DNA from: Moesziomyces globuligerus
Lineage: Eukaryota; Basidiomycota; Ustilaginomycetes; Ustilaginales; Ustilaginaceae
Reading direction: 5' to 3'
Length of the DNA stretch: 64,000 nt
Assembly: GCA_030849465.1 (NCBI GenBank)
Contig: JARVLF010000018.1
Location: 434,001-498,000 of the forward strand
Shown: positions 51,297-61,000 of the stretch, one piece after another
Position numbering within the stretch: position 1 is the first letter of the stretch
Layout of the letters: each line of letters begins with the position of its first letter
Made by a program: the position numbers and the translations under genes
The notes under the pieces: generated by a model
Seen by the model: the letters and a program-made list of their open reading frames with translations, nothing else
What the model was told of the DNA's origin: nothing
Database searches by the model: none

Positions 51297-54200
51297 GGTC
51301 GACAAGCTTGGCCAGGGACGGAGTGCAAGGAACAGAGGATGGAGTCGAATGCTGCCGGTGATAGCGATCAAGCCGCACAGGTGTCGAGGCTGTCAGGCGT
51401 GATGCCGGTCCCTTTGTGCTAGGCGGACGAACCGAGAGGAGGCTTGCGTGGCGATCAAGAGATTCGGCGGCCGTGCGCTAAGTCGTCAAAGGAGCTTACT
51501 TCGGTGCAGATCGATGTGGGTCGCGGGTGTGTGATGTGATGTGCAGAGGTGAGGTGTGGTGAGGTGAAAGGGAGGCCTCGTGTGGCCGGCATGTGCGGGT
51601 GAAAACGTGAAATGTAGGCTGCTGCGCTTCTCGTACAGATGTTTGCGGCTCCAGGCGGTGTGTTTCTTCTGCCTCGCCGAGCCACGCCGGCTGCCTGCGG
51701 AGAAAAAAAAGGGCTTTCTTCGCGAGCACCCTGGCTCCATGCCCGACCCGACAGTGGGCCGGCACCGAGCTGCCAAATCTGTGATTACTCGATGAGGCAG
51801 GAAAAAGATTTACGCTGTTAGAGCGGATACAGCGACATGATCAATTGCCGGCGAGATCGCCGATTTGGATTGTGTCGCAATATTCGTCGATGGAGATGAG
51901 GTCCAGGGTGATGTGGCGCACGTGGTCTGTGCTGTCTCGGAGTGGCGCTGTATCAGCACCCGATATCGATCTTGCGTTGCCCGAGCGGGGCGCAGAGACA
52001 GCCTCGTCGAGCTCGGAGCAACAAGGGATGGGAGCCAGCGCCACCCGCTGCCCAACCGGCTTCGTTGGAGCAGCGGACGGGCCTTGATTTGGCCCACCTC
52101 GAGCTTCGAAATTTTGGGAAAGCAGCGACGCTCGGAAACCGTACAGGTTCAGGTTCTGCAGACTGAAGCGTGTCGGTTGGCGAAGTTTGGGGCAAATCCC
52201 AGCGCAGGCAGGAAAAAGGGCAGCGGATTTTCCCGGTGGCTTTGGCAGAAAATGCAAAGTCAAAATGCCACGCACGCAGCCTCTCGGCTCAACCGTTTAG
52301 CACCAAAGAAGCGAGCTGGCCATCTACCAAAATGCGAACAGAGCGTGCGCCACGTTGCACCCTCTCGAGGCCTTGACCCGACCATTGAGCTCGAACAGAT
52401 GGGAGCGCTAAAGCCGTGCTGCCGCCCGCTAGCGGATGCACACGTCGAGGGCACGGCTTGGCTTAGCTCAGAGGCCACGCCGGGCTAGGCCTGCGCCCAA
52501 CGTCTCGGGATTTTTTGGTGTCACTTTGGCCCGAGCGAGCGTTGGACCCTGAATTCCAACCGAAACCGAAAGTAGGCGGCCTCCTGCCGCAGCGTGGTTT
52601 CGACCCAACGCAAGCTTCTGTACCAGTGAGTGGCTCGGTGCTGCTGGGTCGTGACAATTGCTACGTGCTGCTTTGACTAGGAGGATCGAGAAAGGAGCCT
52701 AGAGCACGCGCTCACGAAGTTGAACGAGAGCAGCAGGATGAGGGGGAACGAATTGAGCGGGCACGCATGGACGGGCACGCCACATGGACCGCTCGCTGAT
52801 GGCAGCAAGAAGCGGATTCCACCGGCCATAGACAGACGAGGAGATCGAGAAGCCACGGCAAGGCCAGGCACCGACAGCGCCGCGGTATCATACTGGTCTC
52901 TGAGGTCAGAGCGGAGGAAGAACTCCGGTTCTCGCCCCTCCCTGAGCTGCAAGTCAACAACATCTTCGACAGTCCATCGCAGCTGCAATCGCTCGACAAG
53001 TCGAAGCGTCGATCTGCTCAATCTTGAGCTTCGAGCAGGTTCGTGGGAAAACGGCGCTGCTCAGCCAGCGGATGGCACCAATCGCACGTCGTTCATCGCG
53101 TCAGGTTAAGCCGGTAGCTCTCCCAGGCGATTCCGAAACGCTGTTCCGGTGGGCCTGCCTCGACGCACAAAGCCAGTAAAGTTTCATGGGCCCGGGAAAG
53201 CCAAAAAAACGGAAACTGGAAGCCGAGAAGTGTCGGGCCAAAAAGGACCCTTGGCTCTTCTGGCAGGGTGACCGTGCGCTCTTCTGTGAATTATCTGCCG
53301 CGACCACGCTCGAGCTCGGAATCGGGTGGGGGTGGAGGGCAACCTTTTAGACTCGGCACGGTTGCTATCGATGCGTCGAGATTCTGCCTCCACGCACGCA
53401 AAGCGCACTGACCTTCCTTTCGGTAGCATCAGTGACGAGCGCAGCCCGACGCCGCCGCGATGAGAGCCGTTGGCGTCGCCTGAGGATTGGCAAGTGTGGA
53501 TTCGACTGTAGCTGCTCATGCGCCGACATTGCTGCGTAGCCGCATGGGATCGAGAGTGACTCCATTGAAGTTGACGGTGCAAGCGCCGATAAAGCCAGGC
53601 GAGATGGGGGAAAATAGCGGCTAGGGCCATCCGAGCTGCCAAGCCGGCGATGCGTGGAGGAGGCGCTGTCGCTGTCTGCAGCCATGGGCTAGTGACAGCT
53701 ACCGCAAGCACATGCTCGGAACGTCTCGGTAGGTCGACGGAAACCGGAATGGAGTCAAGAGTGATGGCGACAAGCTTCAGCCTGTACGGAACCCGCCCCC
53801 ACCGTCCCGAAGCGGATGGGATCCGGTCGAACGCCAAAGAGCTGCAGGCAGGAGCAGCTGGACGGGTCTCTGACCCCGTGTGAGCGGAAGCAGCTTCGCC
53901 ACCACTGTATCTCAATTTTGCCATCGCAATGCCACCCTTATCATCCAAAGCATTTGGCTAAGATACGCGATTGATGGATCGGAGGCGGAGATGGACGAGG
54001 CTGGCGCCACGGCAAGGTTTCGTGCTCGGGAAGTCAGGTAGAAACGTTATGTGGCCCGCGAGGAGGGGAGCGAACCCTGGCTGCTGCGCGACAGCGCCGT
54101 TTCCCGCCCGGCTTGGCCGACTGACGGCTGCCTCCTAGCTTCCCTTGTCGATGATGAGTGCGGGCGCCGTTCACACACCCAAGCCAAGCCAGGGCAGACC

Positions 54201-55047
54201 AGCAACCAGCACTTGACGCTCTCCCCCATCCTTATCCTGGCCGGCAACTCACCGCGACTCAACTGCGGCGGTACTGTACGGACGGAGCTGTGGGAAATCT
54301 GCAATCTGTCAACTGGATTCGGTTTTTATTTTATTTTATTTATCATTTTTATTATTTTTGGATTTCTCGCCGCCGTCTGTGCATTTTTTGTGTTGCGGGG
54401 AGTTGGCGGTGAGTTTGGACCAACCAAGCTTGTTGGGGCTCTGCCTCCCTCTCTGCTGCGCAGCGCAGCCACCAAAAGTGTTGGTCGAGCAGAGCAGCTT
54501 CAACCCTGCCACCTTTTCCGCTCGAGGCCCATGCACTACTGCGCAACCGTCCGAGCTTCCCATCATAGCTGCTCTCTCCCCCTCTCTCGCTCCCACCGAC
54601 CTTGCCACCACACCATCACCTTTCCACAACCAACCATCCCCCCCTTTCGATCGCAGCGCCTTCACATCGTTGCCCTGCATCTTCATATTCGCATCTCTTT
54701 GCTGAAACCGAGTGACGACGGGATTGGCTCTTCCTTCTTCTCCACCTGCATCACTTTGCTTGGCGCTTCCACGTGACGACTGGAACCTCAAGCTCGACGA
54801 CTGCGGATTCTCATCGCATCCGATCCATTTCCATTTCGGAAACTCGCCCCTCTTCTTCCGCCGCCTCTCAACGGAAGAGTGCTCTGCGACCTATCCGCTT
54901 CATCTCTCCTTGCAGATCTGCGAGCGTGCTGTTTGACGACCAGCTTGCTCTTGCCACCTGCGAGTGAACTCACATCGATCTGCACCGATCGAGACGCCTA
55001 TCCAGCATCCCTACAACCGCTCCCAGCTTCTTACAGCTTTTCCCACC
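51297..55047. promoter_or_regulatory. 3.75-kb gene-free region upstream of FAS
   Basis: The largest stretch without a supported gene, between the divergent LETM1-like and FAS start codons. ORFs on both strands (for example 53184-53948 minus) show no domain and no splice logic I could complete. An A/T-rich tract lies at 54322-54359. From about 54550 to 55047 the plus strand is C/T-rich, the usual look of a 5' UTR in these fungi. A distant promoter, a long 5' leader or a non-coding RNA are possible. Confidence 0.5.
54322..54359. repeat. T/A-rich low-complexity tract
   Basis: A run of TTTTATTTTA-like units, striking in a GC-rich window, ~690 bp upstream of the FAS start. Possible nucleosome-depleted promoter element. 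Confidence 0.8.
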
Positions 55048-58000
55048 ATGTCGGTCAGCAAGAACGCGCCTTCCGACGACAGCTACGTCGATGTCTCGAC
55101 CACGAGCAGCCAGAGCAGCAACAACGGCAACGGTAACGGCGTGCTCCTTCGTGCACTGACCATCGCCTCCACCTCGGGTCTGGAGGTCCAGATTCCCGTG
55201 CCTTCGCAGCCTTTCGACGCCTGGATCGTCGCTGACGTCCTCCGCGAGGAGTTCCAGCGCTCTCTTGCTGCTTCGCCCGAGACCACCGACGTGCTCGAGG
55301 TCCAGGAGGAGCAGGACGACGCCGGCGCCGCCGACAAGGCGGCTGGCGAAGCCAAGATCAGCCTGGCCGCCAAGTTCCTCGGCTTCCTCGCCTCGCGAGC
55401 TTCGGTCAAGACCTCGAGCCACGAGCTCAACCTTCTCCACCACGCCTGGGTCCACTTCCACGAGCACTTCCTCGCCCAGCACGGCAGCGTCCACGACCTC
55501 GTCGCCGCCGTCGACACGGACCTTCGCACGCCCATCCTGCGCAGCTACTTTGAGGCCTTCGCCCAGCTCGACGCTGCTGGCAAGGCTAAGCCGGCGCTGG
55601 TCACGCCCAAGCTCTTTGCCCTCTCGACCCAGAACAAGGCCGACGTGCACGCCGTTTTCGGTGGCCAAGGCAACAACGAGGTAAGTCGCCTCCTTCCGAC
55701 CATTCCCATCCCACTTCGGTTACGATCTCAAAAGCATTGTCGCCATGCGAGTGCTCCACCCTCTTTTCCACCGAGACCGGCGGCGTTGTCATTTTTTTTG
55801 ATGGCAGCGTTCTTGCGCCGATGCGCAGGGACTTTTGTCTCGCCAGCTCGCGTGCCTGACTGGGCAGCGGGAAGCGTCCATTCGGCTGTGGCCGAATTTC
55901 CTCCATCCCCCACTCTTCGCCTATTTCCAAAGTGTTGGGGTCAGCGGCCTCTTTTGCGAGTGCTGCAGAGCCAGGCAGGGAATGACGCGCAATTTCGCCG
56001 CGTCATGGGACATCCTCGCCGTTTTGGCCGTCTTGCCCACATGGGCACCTCGGCGAAACCGGAAGAGATTCCAAAAAAAAGAGACTGCGGTGCACTGGCT
56101 TCGGCTAGCCCGAAATCGACGCGACCCTGCATCTGCTGCGCTTAGCCGTCCGGAAAAGCACTGGTGGTAGAGCCGCGTCGGACGATGTTAGGCTTTGACG
56201 GCGAAGCGGCTGGAGAACGGGAGAACCGATGACTGACACCTTCTTCTCCCCTATGCGATGCTCTTCCGCAACGACAGGCCTACTTCAAGGAGCTCCAGAC
56301 GCTCTTCGACTCGTACCGACCTCTCGTGCAGCCGTTGCTCGAGTCGACCCAGCCCGTCTTTGACAAGCTTGTCCAGGATGCCGTCAAGCAGGGCTTCGCC
56401 AGCTACTACACGCACGGCTTCAACGTGCTCGGATGGCTCACCGGCGCCGCGCCCGAGCCTGCCGTCGCATACCTGGCCAGCGTGCCCCTCAGCTTGCCCC
56501 TTATCGGTCTGACGCAGATCACGCAGTTCCTCGTCAGCGTCCGTGCTTCGGGTCTTACCCCTGCCGAGTTCCGAGCGCAGATCAAGAGCGCCACCGGTCA
56601 CTCGCAGGGCATCATCTCGGCCGTCGTCCTTTCAGCCTCGGACAGCCTCGAGTCGTTCTACGCCAACGTCGCCAAGGCGCTCGAGCTCCTCTTCCACATC
56701 GGAAAGCGTGGTCAGGAGTTCTTCCCCACCCTCGCCATCGACCCCGCGCTCGTCAAGGACACGGTCGATGGTGGCGAGGGCGAGCCCACGCCAATGCTCT
56801 CCGTCTCGGGCCTCGAGCAGGCCATCCTGGAGAAGCACATCCAGAAGACCAACTCGCATCTGCCCGAGTCGCAGGCGGTCTCGATCTCGCTCTTCAACGG
56901 CCCTCGCAGCTTCATCGTGACCGGCTTCCCCAAGGCTCTTGTCGGTCTCGTCGGCAGTCTCCGCGCCATCCGCGCCGACTCTGGCGCTGATCAGGGCAAG
57001 GTCCCCTACAGCAAGCGCAAGGCCGTCTTTCGCATGAACTTCCTGCCCGTCGGCGTGCCTTACCACTCGAGCTACCTGACTGGTGCCACCGAGAAGATGC
57101 TCAGCGAGGACTACGCTGGCCGCTCCACGGTCTGGGAGGCCTCCGAGCTCAAGGTCGCCGTCAAGAACACCGAGGACGGCTCCGACCTCGCCACCTACCG
57201 CTCCGAGGACATCCTCAAGAGCATCGCCGACCAGATCTTTGTCAAGCACATCTACTGGGCCAAGGCCTCCGACCTGCCCAAGTCTGCCACCCACCTGATC
57301 GACTTCGGCACCGGCGGTCTTTCCGGTATCGGCGGTCTCTCGGCTCGTATCCTCGAGGGACGCGGTGTCCGCATCGTCATCCCCAGTGGCACCCACGCCC
57401 GCAGCTCCGAGCTCTACTCTGCCACCAAGGTCGCCTTCGAGGAGCGCTGGGACGATGTCTGGTCGCCGCGCCTCATCAGGACCAAGAACGGTATCAAGAT
57501 CGACACGCCCTTCTCCCGCACCACGGGTCGCGGCATCCTTATGGTCGGCGGTATGACTCCCACCACTGTCAGCGCCGACATCAACGCGGCCGTCCTGAAC
57601 GCCGGCTACGTGATCGAGCTGGCTGGCGGTGGTCTCCACAGCGAGGCTGGCCTGCGCAAGCGTGTCAACGAGATCCTGGCCAAGCTCGAGCCTGGTAACG
57701 GTCTCGAACTCAACGGTCTCTTCATCGACCAGCGACGATTCGGCTGGCAGTACCCGCTCTGGGGTCAGATGCGACGTGAGGGCTTCCCTTGCAAGGGTTT
57801 CACCGTCGCCGCCGGTATCCCCTCGACCGAGAAGGCCAAGGACATCATCGACGGTCTCAAGGCGGCGGGCATCGAGTACGTCGGCTTCAAGCCTGGCACT
57901 GCCGACGGCCTGCGCGCCGTGGCTGCCATCGCTGCCGCCAACCCGGACTTCAAGATCGTCTGCCAGTGGACCGGAGGTCGTGCCGGTGGTCACCACTCGA

Positions 58001-61000
58001 CCGAGGACTTCCACCAGCCCATCCTGCAGACGTACGCCTCGCTGCGCAAGCAGAAGAACCTCATCCTGGTCGGCGGCTCTGGCTTCGGTGACGCTGAGGG
58101 TGTCTGGCCCTACCTCACCGGTGAGTGGTCGGTCAAGCTCGGCTACGCTCCCATGCCCTTCTCGGCTTTCCTGTTCGCTTCGTGGATGCTCGTGGCCAAG
58201 GAGGCCGCTACCGCCGATGCGGTCAAGCAGCTCCTCGTCGACACGCCCGGCTGCGGCGATGACAAGTGGCAGGACACCTACGGCAAGGGTGCCGGCGGCA
58301 CCATCACGTGCAACTCCGAGCTCGGCGAGAGCATCAGCTACGTCCACAACCGCGCTGCTGCCCTGTGGCGCCAGCTTGACGACCAGCTCTTCTCGTTGCC
58401 CCGTGAGAAGCAGCGCGTCTGGCTTTCGGAGAAGAAGAGCTGGCTCATCGAGCGTCTCAACAAGGACTTCCAGAAGCCCTGGTTCCCCGCCCAGCTGGAC
58501 GGCACTGCGCTCATGAACGTCGCCGACATGACCTACGAGGAGGTGACGCGCCGCATGCTCCAGCTCCTCTTCGTCGCTCACCAGGGCCGATGGATCGACC
58601 CCTCGCTCAAGAAGCTTTTCGGTGACTGGTGCCGCCGTGTCGAGGAGCGCTTCGCCGGTATCGAGACTGCTGGCAAGAAGGAGTCGCTCCTGCAGAGCTA
58701 CTCGGTGCTCGACAAGGAGCCCTCGAGCTTCGTTGATACCTTCTTCGCCGAATACTCTGGCGCCAAGGAGATCCGCCTGGCTGCCGAGGATGTCGGCTAC
58801 TTCCTCACCATCTGCCAGCGTCGCGGCCAGAAGCCCGTGCCCTTCATCCCCGAGCTCGGCGACAACTTCCAGACTCTCTTCAAGAAGGACTCGCTCTGGC
58901 AGTCTGAGGATCTCGATGCGGTCGTCGGCCAGGATGCCCAGAAGGTCATCATCCTCCAGGGCTCCGTCGCTGTGCAGCACTGCACCAAGGCCAACGTGCC
59001 TGCCGGCGAGATGCTTGGCGAGATCGAGCGCGAGCTCGTTGCCCGCGTGCTCGCTCGCTACTACGACAACGACGAGAGCAAGGTGCCCTACGCCGACTAC
59101 GTGTCGAGCGACCCGCTCGCCATCGAGGAGGCCGACTTCTGCGCTCGTTCTGGCGTCGACGTCTCGGTCGCCGGCAACGTCAAGACCTTCAAGCTTGGCA
59201 GCGCCGTGCCCGACACCAAGGAGTGGCTCGAGATCCTCGCCACCTCGCGCACCAGCTGGCTGCGTGCCCTCCTGCGCAACGTTAGCGTCGTCCAGGGCAA
59301 GAACTACGCCGACAATCCGATGCTGCGCATGCTCGCGCCTCGCAAGAACCAGACGGCCAAGATTGCCTACGCCGCCGACGGTGAGCCCATCAGCCTGACC
59401 CTCTTCGGTGCCGCCCGCTCCTACGGCCGCCACGATGATGGCTTCAAGGCTCTCGAGATCACCAAGTCGCCTGAGTCGGCTCAGATCCAGGTGACGCTCT
59501 TCGAGGAGCGTCTCGGCGAGTCCGTTCCCCTGCACTTCTACTTCACCTACCGTCCCGACCAGCCGTTCGCCTCGATCCACGAGGTCATGGAGGGTCGCAA
59601 CGACCGCATCAAGCAGTTCTACTGGCAGCTCTGGTTCCACGCCGACATGCCCGCCGCTGCTCAGCTTGCCTCGGCCAAGGACTTCAAGAGCCCCGTCAAG
59701 TCGCTCGACGAGTCGGCCATCCGCAACTTCTGCCGCATCGTCGAGAACCGCGGCGAGGTCTTCACCAAGGGCCAGGCTCCCATGGACTTTGCCATCGTGG
59801 CTGGCTGGGAGGCCATCATGCAGGCGCTCATGGCCAGCTGTGACGCCGACCTGCTGAGCCTCGTCCACCTGAGCAACTCGTTCAAGGTGGTCGACGATGC
59901 TCGACCGCTCCGAGCCGGCGATGTCTGCACGGCCAACGCTCACGCCAGCAGCATCCGCATCTCGGACACGGGCAAGTCGGTCAGCGTCACCGGCACCGTC
60001 CTGCGCCAGGATGCCAGCGGTGCCTTTGTGCCCGTCATCTCGGTCGTCTCGAGCTTCTTCTTCCGCGGTCGCTTCACCGACTTCGACACGTGCTTCGAGA
60101 CGTCGCAGAACGAGTTCGTCCTCGATGTCTCGGCCAAGGCCGACGCCACCGTTCTGCTGGCCAAGGAGTGGTTCGACTGGGTGGCTCCGCAGCCTCTGGC
60201 TCCGGGCACCACCCTCCACTTCAAGATCCAGAACCTGCTCAGGTACAAGGACAGCACCTCGTACTCGGATGTCGAGGTCACCGGCGGTGCCTACGTCCGT
60301 GACTACAAGGATGACCTGATCAAGGTCGGCGAGATCGAGTACAATGCCGACGCCATCAGCTACGGCAACCCGGTCATCGAGTACATCAAGCGCCACGGCG
60401 GTGTCTCGACCGGCGGTGTCGCTCCTCTCGAGACTGGCTACACGCTCGGCACTTCGGACATTCCTTCCACGTTTGTCGCCCCCGCCACCAACGAGCCCTA
60501 CTCGAACGTCTCGGGCGACTTCAACCCCATCCACATCAACCCCTACTTCTCGTCTTTCGCCTCGCTCCCCGGCACCATCACCCACGGCCTCTTCTCGAGC
60601 GCTGCCTCGCGCAAGTTTGTCGAGGTCGTTGCAGCCGAGGGCTATCCCGACCGCTGCCTGTCGTTCGAAGCCAACTTCGTCGGCATGGTGCTGCCTGGCG
60701 ACGAGCTCAACGTGAAGCTGCGCCACATTGCCATGCGCGACGGCAACAAGGTCATCAAGGTCGAGACCTTCAACCAGAACGGCGAGAAGGTCATCGACGG
60801 CCAGGCTGAGATCAAGCAGCCCGCTACCGTGTACGTCTTCACCGGCCAGGGCTCGCAGGAGCAGGGCATGGGCATGGACCTGTACAACTCGAGCCCCACC
60901 GCCAAGGCGCTCTGGGACGAGGCCGACGGCCACCTCCGCAGCACCATGGGCTTCAGCATTCTGGAGATCATTAACCAGAACCCGCTCACCAAGACGATCC

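Noticed and set aside
47524..52069. Shared 14-mer ACCGGCTTCGTTGG at about 47525 and 52056
   Set aside because: Several chance matches of this length are expected in 64 kb, and the flanks do not match, so it is not evidence of a repeat family.
53184..53948. Minus-strand ORF of 254 codons in the FAS upstream region
   Set aside because: No recognised domain, arginine-rich composition like other shadow ORFs, no supporting splice or promoter evidence; kept only as part of the gene-free interval.
54712..54967. Possible upstream ORFs in the FAS leader (54712 and 54773)
   Set aside because: Both begin with GTG, not ATG, when checked against the sequence.
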